Below are positions 26,071 through 36,856 of a stretch of DNA of 64,000 nt, piece by piece; the stretch's first letter is position 1; each line of letters opens with the position of its first letter. The notes beneath the pieces were generated by a model. The model saw nothing but the letters and a program-made list of their open reading frames with translations, was not told the DNA's origin and ran no database searches. The DNA comes from Pedobacter riviphilus. GTDB lineage: Bacteria > Bacteroidota > Bacteroidia > Sphingobacteriales > Sphingobacteriaceae. Both the position numbers and the translations under genes were made by a program. The stretch covers positions 1,736,001-1,800,000 of the forward strand of contig NZ_CP061171.1 in the NCBI RefSeq assembly GCF_014692875.1, written 5' to 3'.

Positions 26071-27288
26071 ATGAAAGTAGACTACATTGCATTATCTGTA
26101 CCGATATTTTTTATTCTGATCGGAATAGAATTGGCCTATAATTTTTATAAAAAACTAAATTATTATCGGTTTAATGATAGTATTGCCAATTTAAGTCAGG
26201 GTATAGGGCAGCAACTCACCGGTATTTTTATGAAAACCGCATTGTTTTTTGGTTATAAATATATTTTTGAGCATTGGCGTTTATTTGAATTACCCAAGAC
26301 AATATGGGTTTGGATCCTGTTATTTATTGGTGTCGATTTTTTCTATTATTGGTTTCACCGGATGAGCCATGAAATAAATGCTTTATGGGCTGCACACATT
26401 GTACATCACCAATCAGAAGAATACAACTTAACCGTAGCCCTACGGCAGAGCTGGTTTCAGGGCTGGTTTAGCTGGATATTTTACCTGCCATTGGCTTTCG
26501 TTGGTTTTGACTCTATCATGTTTTTAACATTGAGCGCTTTCAATACTTTGTATCAGTTTTGGATTCATACCAGGGCCATTAAAAGCATGGGCTTTTTGGA
26601 GTATGTTTTAAATACACCTTCACATCATCGGGTACACCACGGCTCTAATCCAAAATATATTGATAAAAACCATGCCGGTACACTAATTATCTGGGATCGC
26701 TTTTTTGGAACTTTTCAGAAGGAAGAAGAAGCGGTTTATTATGGTATCACCAAACCTTTAGCCAGTTGGAATCCCGTTTGGGCAAATCTTCATTATTGGA
26801 ATGATTTGGTTAAAACAGCAAAGCAATCACCTAAATTTAGTGACAAGATTAAAGTTTTTCTTAAACCTCCGGGCTGGTTTCCATCGCACCTGGGTGGATA
26901 CCAACCTGCACCTGAAATAAATATAGAAACCTATAAAAAATATAATCCAGGATATCAATCAAAGTTAACAGGTTATGTTTTATTCCAGTTTTTGATCGCT
27001 TTAGCTGCAGGCGCTACAATATTGTTTTCTTACCATGAAATGGAAATCATTCCTTTAGTTTCTGGAGCTGTTTTTACACTATTCACCTTAATTAGCTGTG
27101 GCGCGCTGTTAGAAGGAAAGGCATGGCAAATTAGGTTCGAATATTTTAGGCTGCTATTAGGTGTTCTGCTGATTTTGTTTTTGAAATTTCCGGTCGGATA
27201 TCAAGTAATTTTTGTGGCTATCCAGTTAATATCCGTAATTTGGTTTTTTAATTTGCAAAAGGCAAATCCTGATTCTAATGAAGACTAA
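26071..27288 (+). CDS. Fatty-acid-hydroxylase superfamily di-iron membrane enzyme (alkylglycerol monooxygenase-like)
   Basis: This 405-residue membrane enzyme has the eight-histidine di-iron signature: HRMSH (residues 96-100), HIVHH (109-113) and HHRVHH (185-190), each flanked by hydrophobic helices as in sterol desaturase/fatty acid hydroxylase members. Beyond about residue 280 it carries an extra C-terminal hydrophobic domain of about four helices, which plain sterol desaturases lack. Length and layout recall alkylglycerol monooxygenase (AGMO/TMEM195). The next gene overlaps by 11 bases and encodes a lysoplasmalogenase, which supports a role in ether-lipid cleavage. The exact substrate (ether lipid, fatty acid or carotenoid) is not fixed by the sequence. 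Confidence 0.85.
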   Translation: MKVDYIALSVPIFFILIGIELAYNFYKKLNYYRFNDSIANLSQGIGQQLTGIFMKTALFFGYKYIFEHWRLFELPKTIWVWILLFIGVDFFYYWFHRMSHEINALWAAHIVHHQSEEYNLTVALRQSWFQGWFSWIFYLPLAFVGFDSIMFLTLSAFNTLYQFWIHTRAIKSMGFLEYVLNTPSHHRVHHGSNPKYIDKNHAGTLIIWDRFFGTFQKEEEAVYYGITKPLASWNPVWANLHYWNDLVKTAKQSPKFSDKIKVFLKPPGWFPSHLGGYQPAPEINIETYKKYNPGYQSKLTGYVLFQFLIALAAGATILFSYHEMEIIPLVSGAVFTLFTLISCGALLEGKAWQIRFEYFRLLLGVLLILFLKFPVGYQVIFVAIQLISVIWFFNLQKANPDSNED

Positions 27289-27970
27289 ACTATTTTCATT
27301 TATATTTTTCCTCGTATTTGTAATTCAGCTATATGCAGAATATGCCAATAATATTGAGCTACGTAATTTCTCTAAACCACTAATTGTGGTGGTACTTTTG
27401 GTGTGGCTTTATCTCAGTACAAATTTGAAGGGGCGTTTTCACAAGAGAATTTTTGTCGGATTAATTTTTGCATGGATTGGCGATATTTTGCTGATGTTTC
27501 AAAGCGATAAATCAAGTTTTTTTATATACGGATTAATTGCCTTTGTAGCCTGCCATATTTTTTACATCAGGGCGTTTACACTCGATCATAGATCGAATCC
27601 TAACCACAAAACGCCTTACTTTTTGTGGGCAGTAGGCGTTTTTGCCATTTTTTGCTCTGGTCTGTTTTTCTACCTGCAGCCAAAACTAGGCGCAATGCAG
27701 TTCCCAGTTTTAATGTATGCTATTATTATCACAGTTATGGCTATTATGGCCGTTAACCGATATGGGAAAGTGAACATTTTCAGTTTTAAACTCATTTTAT
27801 ACGGTGCCTTGTTTTTCTTATTGTCAGATAGTGTGTTGGCTGTGAATAAATTTGCTCAGCCCATTCCGCAGAGCGGAGCTTTAATTATGGCAACCTATAT
27901 GATTGCACAGTATCTAATTGTTTATGGAACAATTTCGCGGCAGCTAGTAGTTAAAAGAACTGAAGTATAA
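27278..27970 (+). CDS. Lysoplasmalogenase (YhhN/TMEM86 family)
   Basis: This 230-residue integral membrane protein with about eight helices belongs to the YhhN family. Members hydrolyse the vinyl-ether bond of lysoplasmalogens, giving an aldehyde and a glycerophospho-compound. Family marks seen are FAWIGDILLMF (Asp in the third or fourth helix), the FVACHIFYIRAF segment and GALFFLLSDSVLAVNKF (second conserved Asp). It overlaps the AGMO-like gene by 11 bases, which indicates translational coupling. Confidence 0.88.
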   Translation: MKTKLFSFIFFLVFVIQLYAEYANNIELRNFSKPLIVVVLLVWLYLSTNLKGRFHKRIFVGLIFAWIGDILLMFQSDKSSFFIYGLIAFVACHIFYIRAFTLDHRSNPNHKTPYFLWAVGVFAIFCSGLFFYLQPKLGAMQFPVLMYAIIITVMAIMAVNRYGKVNIFSFKLILYGALFFLLSDSVLAVNKFAQPIPQSGALIMATYMIAQYLIVYGTISRQLVVKRTEV

Positions 27971-28001
27971 TAAATTTACGTAAGCCATTTAAAGCGGTAC
28001 C

Positions 28002-28066
28002 ATCCTGCTCCGAAACTTCGGGATCAGGATCTTTCTTGCCATAAAAGATGCTGAAACAAGTTCAGC
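28002..28066. repeat. Dispersed intergenic repeat, tandem hairpins
   Basis: Two small dyads are present: ATCCTG...CAGGAT (28002-28007 with 28025-28030) and GCTGAA-ACAAG-TTCAGC (28050-28066). The second dyad recurs in the element at 37275-37337 (GATGCTGAAACAAGTTCAGC). It lies between the converging lysoplasmalogenase and PBP1C genes. Confidence 0.65.
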
Positions 28067-28135
28067 AAGACGTTGATATCCTTTGAGGTATACAATTTGT
28101 CGAGTATCATGTAAATCTGAGGTTTACATTTGCAG

Positions 28136-30508
28136 TTACTTCTTTTCTTTATCCAAAACTGTAAAAGTTTGCACCAGCCTTTCTCCGTTTTCATCAACGA
28201 GGGTTAAAGTATGTTTACCAGGGGGCGGACTAATAGCCAATTGATGGAAGTTAGTGGTAGTGCTTACATATTCATTATCAATATGCCAATATATTTTAGC
28301 ACTTGGATTTCTATGTGCTGCATTAATCACAATTTTACCCCTTGTTCCATCTAGCTCTAAGGGAATGTAAACTATTGCATTGTTTTTCGGATAAATTACC
28401 TCCATTGCACTATTTCCACCAGAGAGATCACAGCTAGCCTTAAAAGGAGGGAGGGATTTATAATCACTATTTTTTATTTTGTAATAATATTCCATTGCTG
28501 GTGGTAAAATAAACCAACTTTTGTGTTGCATATGTGTTATACTTTCGCATTGGTCGGTAACCCTAAAAGTGCCTGTTCTATCTAAATGAACCAATTTGTG
28601 AAAAGGACAAACAGCAGTCTTTTCTCCTGAAACTGGTACAAGTTCTTGTGCTACTTCATTACAGTATTCTCCTGCTTTGTAACCACTTTTTTTACATATA
28701 TTAAGCTTTTTGAGTTTAGTTGTGGGCGTTTCGAACCATTTTCCATTGGGTAATAACCTGAAAATATCAAAGAGTACTGGTGCAGCTGCTTCTATTCCAA
28801 CAAGACCTGGTCTGCCTTCGCCATCGGCATTTCCCACCCAAACGCATACTACATAATTTGGGTTTAGACCTATAGCCCAGGCATCGCGGAAACCAAAACT
28901 TGTACCTGTTTTCCATGCTATCCTTTGCGATGAGGAAAATTGTTCCCACAAACCTTCATCACCCGGGCGCATCACTTCTTCCATGGCATTAAAGGTTGCC
29001 CATATTGCACCATGATCTAAAAATGAATTACGCTGATAGTCTTTTTCTTCTTTGGTTTTATTATTAAAGTAGCTTGCCTGTTTATAATCTTCAGGATTAT
29101 AAAGGCCTTTATAGGTGTTATAATGGTTTAGTGTACGTACCATGCCCATGTAGGTGTTGGCCAGATCCCACATCGTAACTTCACTACCACCCAAAATTAG
29201 CGATAAACCATAATGATCTGCTGGCTGATTCAGTGTTCCTATCCCAAGTTTTTTTAATTTATCGTAAAAACGTTCGTATTTATATTGCTGCAACATTTTT
29301 ACTGCAGGGATATTTAAGGAGCGGCTCAGCGCTTTATCAGCAGCAATGGCACCGTCATAACCCAGATCATAATTTTGTGGCGAATAGCCCGCTATTTGAG
29401 TCGGAATATCTGGAACCAGGGTGTGCGGCAATATAAAGCCATCATTTAGCATACTGGCATAAAGCAAAGGCTTTAGGGTACTGCCAGGACTTCGTGGTGC
29501 TTTAATCATATCCACATGGCTTTGCAGTTCGGTGTTTTCTGGCTGATAGATATTTCCTACATAACTTACTACATGACCTGTTCTGGTATCGAGCACCAAG
29601 GCAGAAATATTGTTGATGTCGTTTGCCCGATAGCGGTTATTGTACCGTTTTAATGTGGCATTAACTTTTAGTTGTATATTTTCATCCAATGTAGACGTAA
29701 TTTTTGTAGATGAGATTTTAAGACTCGCACGTTCTACTTTAAAACGGTTCAATAGATGTGACGCATTTTGAGGTAAGGGCATAGGCTTGCCTGGAACGGG
29801 TTCTAACTTAGCTAAATTTGCAGTAGCCTGATCGATATATTTTAGTTTAGCCAGCTTATCTAATAAATCATTTCTTTTTTTAATTAATCTCGTCGAGTTT
29901 TTACCAGGATGAACCAACGACGGACTGTTAGGAAGAACGGCCAAAGTGGCCATCTCGCCCCATGAAAGTGTTTTAGCATCCCGACCATAATATCGCCAAC
30001 TTGCTGCCTCCAAGCCCACCACGTTACTCCCAAAAGGAGCGTTGGCAGCGTATAGGCCAATAATTTCTTCTTTTGAATATTTTATTTCTAAGCGTAAGGC
30101 TAAAATCGCTTCCAATAATTTTTGCCAAATCGTTCGGTCTTGTTTTCGTGATAAACGGATAACCTGCATGGTTAATGTACTGCCGCCACTTACTACACTT
30201 TTTGCCTTCCAGTTTTGCCGCATGGCTCTGCTCATGGCCAATATATCTATGCCAAGGTGGCTATAAAAGCGTTTATCTTCAAAAGCAATAATACAATCCT
30301 TAAATTTTATCGGAACGCTATCAGCTACTGGGAAACGCCACTGTCCATCGCTGGCAATTGCGGCACTTAATAAATTACCATTGCTGGCCTCGATAACATA
30401 GGAGGTGGGCGTTTTGAAAAGTTTTGATGGTAATGAAAAAAGGAAAGCCAAAAGCAGTGCAAAGCAGGTGAAATCGGAAATAAGGAAAGCTTTTGGGATT
30501 TTATTCAT
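28136..30508 (-). CDS. pbpC: Penicillin-binding protein 1C
   Basis: This 790-residue bifunctional peptidoglycan synthase is anchored by one N-terminal helix. The glycosyltransferase-51 domain (about residues 45-225) has the catalytic Glu in FEDKRFYSH, plus GGSTLTMQVIRL and the RLEIKYSKEEI segment. The transpeptidase domain (about 300-560) has SxxK in SPGSTLKPLL (near residue 343), SxN in RSLNIPA and KTGT in WKTGTSFGFRDAW. A C-terminal BiPBP_C beta domain (about 690-780) completes the PBP1C architecture. The adjacent upstream gene is an alpha-2-macroglobulin, the typical PBP1C partner, thought to trap proteases and protect the periplasm when the outer membrane is breached. Confidence 0.96.
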   Translation of the reverse strand: MNKIPKAFLISDFTCFALLLAFLFSLPSKLFKTPTSYVIEASNGNLLSAAIASDGQWRFPVADSVPIKFKDCIIAFEDKRFYSHLGIDILAMSRAMRQNWKAKSVVSGGSTLTMQVIRLSRKQDRTIWQKLLEAILALRLEIKYSKEEIIGLYAANAPFGSNVVGLEAASWRYYGRDAKTLSWGEMATLAVLPNSPSLVHPGKNSTRLIKKRNDLLDKLAKLKYIDQATANLAKLEPVPGKPMPLPQNASHLLNRFKVERASLKISSTKITSTLDENIQLKVNATLKRYNNRYRANDINNISALVLDTRTGHVVSYVGNIYQPENTELQSHVDMIKAPRSPGSTLKPLLYASMLNDGFILPHTLVPDIPTQIAGYSPQNYDLGYDGAIAADKALSRSLNIPAVKMLQQYKYERFYDKLKKLGIGTLNQPADHYGLSLILGGSEVTMWDLANTYMGMVRTLNHYNTYKGLYNPEDYKQASYFNNKTKEEKDYQRNSFLDHGAIWATFNAMEEVMRPGDEGLWEQFSSSQRIAWKTGTSFGFRDAWAIGLNPNYVVCVWVGNADGEGRPGLVGIEAAAPVLFDIFRLLPNGKWFETPTTKLKKLNICKKSGYKAGEYCNEVAQELVPVSGEKTAVCPFHKLVHLDRTGTFRVTDQCESITHMQHKSWFILPPAMEYYYKIKNSDYKSLPPFKASCDLSGGNSAMEVIYPKNNAIVYIPLELDGTRGKIVINAAHRNPSAKIYWHIDNEYVSTTTNFHQLAISPPPGKHTLTLVDENGERLVQTFTVLDKEKK

Positions 30509-30527
30509 TTAATTTTTTAAGAATAAG

Positions 30528-30560
30528 AAACCTTGCAGGTTTTTAAAACCTGCAAGGTTT
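30528..30560. repeat. Perfect 13-bp inverted repeat between the alpha-2-macroglobulin and pbpC genes
   Basis: AAACCTTGCAGGT (30528-30540) and ACCTGCAAGGTTT (30548-30560) form a perfect stem with a 7-base loop TTTTAAA. It lies in the 69-base gap between two co-directional genes and lacks a clear T run on the minus strand. It could attenuate transcription into pbpC or process the transcript. The same AACCTTGCAGGTTTT motif is, to my knowledge, a widespread dispersed palindrome in Bacteroidota genomes. Confidence 0.7.
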
Positions 30561-30577
30561 ACAACTAATTTTTTATT

Positions 30578-33500
30578 CTACTTCACCACCTGCACCCATT
30601 TACCAGCTTCAGTTGCCGAAATATCATTATTGTACATTGCTTCACATTGAACAGCCGATAAATAATATTTGCCGAGATAAGATGCGTTAAGCAATACCTT
30701 ATAAACCAAGCTTTCGCCTTCCCTTACATTAAAATAAGTGAAAACGCGATCATCCCTAATATCCTGATAAGTAAAAGGTGATGAAGCTAAAATACTCTGG
30801 TTGTCATTTACACGGGTATTGATAATTTCCCAACCTGAAGGGAAAATCTGTGTTAGCGCCATTTGTTCGTAATAGCCCATTCTGCCAGGATTTTTTACAG
30901 TTACTTCTGCATAGAAATCTGTTCCTTGTTTTAAGGTGGTTGGATCCAGTACTTTACCGTTTAAACGTTTGTAAGTCACGCTCATATCCAATACCTCTGG
31001 TCGGTTTGGCAAAAAGTTATTCTGACCTGCAACTGGTTGTCCTTCTAAAACCAAACGAACAAACAGTACATTATTGCCATTGTTGGTAATTGAAGCCGTA
31101 TTTCCTTTAAAGGTTACAGGTGTACTGTTAATGTGTTGATTTGAACTTACAGGTGCCGATTTTCCATCCAGTATATACTGATATTGCAGTTTATTTGCCG
31201 ATTGATTTGAACCACAGAATTTAGCGATAGCCAACAAGCTATAAGCGGTTGTTTGTGTGCTGTACCAGGTATTTTCGCCTAATTTTGCAGCTAATGGCAG
31301 TAATAAACTTGCGGCTTTTGCTTTCTGACCAAGTAGGGTTAGGGTTTCTAAAATCATAGCTTCATCACGTACATCCGAGCCATAAGTTCCACCCAATTGC
31401 TTGTAAGCCTGAATGGATGTATCTAAACCTCTGATCATATTTTGGGCAACATCATTTTGTCCGGCCAGTTTATAAGCAGCTGCCAATCGCCATTTTGCAG
31501 CGATTGATAAGTATTCAAAAGCTTTTAAACGGTTCATTGCTGCCATTTCAGGTTTTTTAGCTAAGGCAAGCATATACAAACGATAGGCCTGGGATAAGTC
31601 TCCTCCATAAAAATTATTACTGTTTGGTGCCCAGTTTGCTGCTTTTGATTTTTGATAGCGCAATAGCTCATCTAAAAGACCAACAGGAAGGGTATAACCA
31701 GCATTTTGCGCTTCAACCAAGAAATGACCGGCATAATTGCTTCCCCATTCATCAGAAGTGCCTTCTCCAGGCCAGTAAGACAAACCACCATCTGTAGTCT
31801 GGAAGCCTTTAATTCGGTTTATTCCGGCTTTAATGTTTTTCTCTGTTGTGGCTTTTTGTTGTTCATTCAACGGACTTAATCTATCCAGGAATAATTGGGG
31901 GAATATACCCGAGGTAGTCTGCTCTATACAGCCATGCGGATATTGAATAAGATAACTCAATCTTTTGCCAAGGCTGATTGCAGGGATAGAAGAGACCTCT
32001 AGTGAACCAGAATTTGTTCCCGTCATACCGATTGGTAAATAGTTAACAGCCCATTTGGTGTGCGGTTGAACAGTTGCTGATACCACATTAGTTACGTAAG
32101 GATTTGGATTTCTGATATCCATTTCCACATCATAAACTGTTTTTTCAGCGCCACTTTGCGCAATCACTTTTACTTTGGCAATACCTACTGTGTTTGGTGC
32201 TTTAACTTCAAAATAGGTCATTTGTTCACCTGTTTGTTTGTAGTAAAGCTGCTGTTTGTTAGTGCCTTGAACAATTAAATTACTTGCCTGAAGTTGTACT
32301 GATACATTTTTTAGGTTATTCTCTGTGGCAAAAACGGTTACTGGTAAGGTGAAACTTTCTCCCGGACCGATAACCCTTGGCAAAGTAGCCAAAACCATTA
32401 ACGGCTTTTTAACCTGAACCGACTTTTCGGTAAAACCATATGCGGCATCCTGTCCGGCAACTACCATAGCCCTTACCGCACCAATATATTGTGGTAATTT
32501 AAACTTGTGTGTTTTACTTTCGTCTTTGCCAATGGTAAATGGCCCCATAAATTTAACCACTGCTTTAAAACGGTTGGCTTTTGCTGGATTTAAGTTCTTG
32601 TTGATACTACCATCACCACCAATGCTTAAAATGCGTTCTAAATTCCCTCCCCATGCGCCTAAAACATAGTCGAATAAATCCCATGTTTTTACACCCAAAC
32701 CTTCGCGGGCATAAAATGCACCATGTGGATCTGGTGTTTTAAAACGTGTTAAGTCTAATAAACCTTCATCTACGAGGGCAATGGTATAGGTCATTGCTTT
32801 GCCGTTCTGTTCACCAACTGTGATGGTGTTTTCGGTTTCAGGCTTGATTTTATCCAACATTTTTATGGTTGGTTTTAGGATGGTTTGCAGGTCTTCTACC
32901 GAAAGTGGAATAGCGCCGTACATCCTGATTGGTAAATCGTTTACCGTTTGTGCATGCGGCTGTAATAAAGTGATATTGGCAAAAACATTAGGTGCCATCT
33001 CTTTCTCCGCTTTGAACTTAAATTGCGTCTGTCCGGCTTTGGTATCTACCCAGAAGGTTTTTAATACCCGACTTCCATTTTCAATGGAGATTAACGCTCT
33101 TCCATTTTTGCCTGTTGGTATGGTTAAGGTAATATCTTCTCCAACCGTGAATTTTTCTTTATTAGCAGTGAAAGATAACATAGACGCCTCTGTTGGGTTG
33201 CTGCCCTGTTCGCGCTGTGCCCAGCCCGGCCAATCTATATAAACAGATTTTCCGGTGACATGTCCACCATTTACATCGCGTACTAAAATCAGATAACGGC
33301 CCCATTCTGGTTCGTCAACACGTAAGTTCCAGCTTCCCTTTCCGTTGAATAAGTTTACCTGATGACTTTCTACCAGTTTGTTATATTGGTTTTGGGTAAA
33401 GTTGGCATAAGTATACTGGTCATCTTGTTCCCACCACCAGCGCCATTGCGTTTTATATAATTCAACCTGAACGGTTTTGGTGCCGCTTAACAGTTTTCCA

Positions 33501-36168
33501 TCGGTATTTACATTTACAATTTCAACTTTATGCTCTTTCCCAGTAACTAACATACCGCTTAAACGGTCGCCTTTTTCTGGCCGGATACCTAAATAACTGT
33601 TATACACATGATAAGGTATACTAAAATTATCGATACTGAAATTACCCCCTGGTTCGAAAACTTTGGTGGTAAAGTTTGCCCTTAATACACCAGGAGCGGT
33701 ATTGTTTTCATTGAGGTTGGTGTTAATCTGAGCTGTACCGTTCTGGTTTAAGGTACCTTCGAAAATGGTTTTAACCTGCGATTGGAAGTTAACCGTAGGG
33801 TTATCAAAACTAAAACCTTCAAAGCCTTTAAATTTGGTTTCGGTAGTGTTTAAGTTTACATCAACCTTTGCTTTTAAGTTTTGTGCAACGGCACCGAATA
33901 ACCATTTGGCAGATAGTGTAGCGGCTGATGTTCCAGCGCTTAAATATGTTCTATTACCAACGTTGAAATCAATTTTCAAGCGGTTTGGCATTACGGTTTC
34001 AATTTTTAAGGTTTTGGTAAAAGTAGCTCCACCTGCTTTAACTTTGGCCATCCAGTTGCCGGTTGGTGCAGTACTTTCTGTAGCGGTTTTAAAGGTATAG
34101 AATCCATTTAAAGGTTTGCCATTGATCAATCTTTTGTAAAGCTGACCTTTGGGATTATAGAACTCCATGGTTACAGGATAATTGGCCGGAAGTTTTTTTA
34201 GTTTATCTTCCAGAACGAAAGAAACAAATAAACTATCTCCTGGTCGCCAAACGCCGCGTTCTCCATAAATAAAACCTTTTAAGCCACTTTGAACTACATC
34301 GCCACCCACATCGAACCTGCTTAAAGGCAGTGAGCTTCCATCGTCTAATTTAAGATAGCCACGTTCTGAACCATTTTTTGCGATCAATAAGAAAGGCTGG
34401 CGTTTTAGGTCAAAACTTGCAAAACCATCACCATCAGTTTTTGTCGTAAAAATGATCTGTTTTTGGTAGTCCATCAATTCAAGGTTTACACCGCTTAATG
34501 GTTTTGCGGTTAATAAATCGGTTGCCACAATGAGCATGCTGTTATCGTTACCGCGTTTGGCTACCAAACCTATATTTGAAGCAATTAAGTTTCTGCTGGC
34601 CCAGCGCTGGTTGGTGTAAAACGATGGTGTACATGGATTATCTTTATCATTCCACCTGTAATTTGGTGGGTAATAATTATTGTAACGCTGCCAGAAATCA
34701 TCGTCCTCATCAATTTTTTCACCATAACCTTCATAATCTCCATATTCAGCATCATCATCACTACCATTGGCTTTTTCTTCTCCGGTTTTACAATTGTAGG
34801 CATTGTATTCCTGCCTGAAAGCAATGGTAACCCTGTACATTGCACCAGGCTCTGTACGGATCATCTTGTCAAGATCGAGGGTGAAACGGTTCTTTTTATG
34901 GAGGTTAAGTGCCTTATCTTCATCTAATCGCACTGTTTTTTGCAGAATAGGTTTGGCTACCCTACGCAGTTCGTTACCATCTTTATAGCTATTGGTTTGG
35001 AAAAACTGCGGTATGTTGTTTTCGTAAATTTTAATTACCGTAACATCAACAGCCTTTAAATTAATCGCTTCGAAAGGTAAAACCAGCTTTCCGGAGTTGG
35101 GTAAAATCGTACCTGCACCAGCTATGGTAACCGATGGTAATTTATCTTCGAAAACAAGGTTGGCCATTTTGCCATTAGCCAGTTTTTGGGCATTGATATT
35201 CTCAACGCCCGCATTTACATTTAGCGCATAATTGCCCTTAAGTTCTTCTGCTGCATAAACTTTAACCTGACTGGCATCAATGGTGTATCTTAGATCGCTC
35301 AGATTGCCGAGTGTTATCATGCCCGTTAAATCCTGGCCAACGCCAATCGGTTCAGAAAACTGTACCAATGCGTAATCTTCTTCGCCCTGAATAGCCTTCA
35401 TGTCCAGGATTTCGAATTTATTTATTGCCGGAACACGCACTTCTACAGTTCCTTTTTGTTCAGCATCAATAGCATCGCCGTCCCAATCTATTTTTAAAGT
35501 TTGATCGTTTCCGGTTTTTTTAATACTGTCGATAGTAAATTTCGAGGTGTTTTTTGCTGGATCATGCTGCCATTTGATTTTTAATTTTTGGTCAAAATCC
35601 AATGAAACTGCTTTCTCTATTTTGCTGGTTTCTTCCACATCGGCAGTGGCCACTTCGCCGGTTAATTTCATGTAGTCTAGCGCAGTATTATTCTGCGAGA
35701 CCAATCCGTTTTGAGAAAGCATTAGGCCCGGGTAATTACTTTAAACTCAAAGTCGAAATCTTCAAGACCTTTTTCTGTGGCAGATACTTCCGAAAGTTTA
35801 AAGGTAGCCTCGTAGTTTTTGCCCGGCTTGAGGTTTTCATCAGGTCGAAATTCAACCGTTTGGGGGTCTATCCAATAGGTTTTGCCTGAGATAGAAGGAG
35901 AGAAGTCGAAAAGTTCGCGTGTATCTGCTTTGCCCAGATCCTGCATACCTGTTGCCGCATTGGCGAGGTGAACTCTAATAAAACTCTTTTTAGAAATGGT
36001 TCCAGAGGTATAGGCTTCAATGTATTTAGCATAGGCCTGATTTTCTTCATGATTTTTTTTCTTTCTATTGAAATAGATAAATACAATCGCCGCTATAGAA
36101 ACAGCAAGTAATCCGATGAAGATAAATTTCTTTTTGGAGGATGACTGGTAGGTAGATGGTTGTTCCAT
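30578..36168 (-). pseudogene. Bacterial alpha-2-macroglobulin (thioester type), split by a frameshift at about 35725
   Basis: Two frames read as one protein of about 1860 residues. The upstream frame (36168-35722) encodes a single N-terminal membrane anchor (about residues 13-30) and a first beta domain ending in DFEFKVITRA. The downstream frame (35722-30578) carries MG domains, the MG2 and A2M segments (GVWRPGDSLFVSF), and the reactive thioester motif GCIEQ in YPHGCIEQTTS (around nucleotide 31935). It ends with a terpenoid-cyclase-like helical domain (GGLSYWPG) and the receptor-like C-terminus. The stop and next ATG overlap (TAATG). Adding one C to ACCCGGG restores ITPGLMLSQNGL across the join. 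Without the join the large part would have no export signal. It is followed by pbpC. Confidence 0.88.
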
Positions 36169-36379
36169 GTTTGAAATTCGTTAATATAAATGGGAATAAT
36201 GTTGCGGTAAAAGCAATAGATGTGCCGCAATTATCATTTGTAACTCCAAATGGTATATTCCATCCGAAAATTAACTAAAATTCACCTTAAAATAGATTAT
36301 GTTGAAAATTAACGTTTATGGTTTGTTCCTTTGCATGGTTTTGGATAAGTTTACAGCGTCAACCCCAATACAACCAGAT

Positions 36380-36802
36380 ATGATAAAGAAACTTTTGATT
36401 TTTTCGGGCCTGTTAATTTCAACTAATTTTTGTTTTGCACAGAAAGCTGAAGTAGAAAATGCAGTTACGCTATTGACCAAACTGATGGTAAGCCCAGATA
36501 GTGCAGCTCTTGATAAGATTGTGCTTAATAATTTAAGCTACGGCCATTCGAGCGGAAAAATACAGACTAAACAGGAATTTATGCATTCGTTACTTTCTGG
36601 AGAATCTGATTTTGTAGATATCAATTTAACGGATCAATCTGTTATTATTCAGAATAAAACAGCCTTGGTCAGACATACCCTAAATGCTAAAACAAACGAT
36701 AAAAATGTTCCCGGGAATGTGAAATTGTATATCCTTTTAATATGGAGTAAAGAAAAGGCAGGTTGGAAATTGCTTGGCAGACAGGCAGTTAAAGTGCCTT
36801 AG
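36380..36802 (+). CDS. Exported SnoaL/NTF2-like protein (DUF4440-type)
   Basis: This 140-residue protein has a signal peptide starting at the ATG at 36380 (MIKKLLIFSGLLISTNFCFA, cleavage before Q). An in-frame ATG at 36299 would bury the signal and is less likely. The mature part has the NTF2-like cone-fold pattern: AVTLLTKLMVSPDSAALDKI, LSYGHSSGKIQTKQEF, ALVRHTLNAKT and LLIWSKEKAGWKLLGRQAVK. The family includes exported proteins of unknown role and some enzymes. It is a single gene. Confidence 0.78.
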   Translation: MIKKLLIFSGLLISTNFCFAQKAEVENAVTLLTKLMVSPDSAALDKIVLNNLSYGHSSGKIQTKQEFMHSLLSGESDFVDINLTDQSVIIQNKTALVRHTLNAKTNDKNVPGNVKLYILLIWSKEKAGWKLLGRQAVKVP

Positions 36803-36856
36803 TTCAGATCCCAGTCTTGAGTCCTAAGTCGGTAATCAAAGACTAATGACTTAAGA

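Noticed and set aside
34585..34845. His/Met-rich frames on both strands within the alpha-2-macroglobulin gene
   Set aside because: These are shadows of the Asp/Glu-rich acidic stretch of the macroglobulin gene in other frames.
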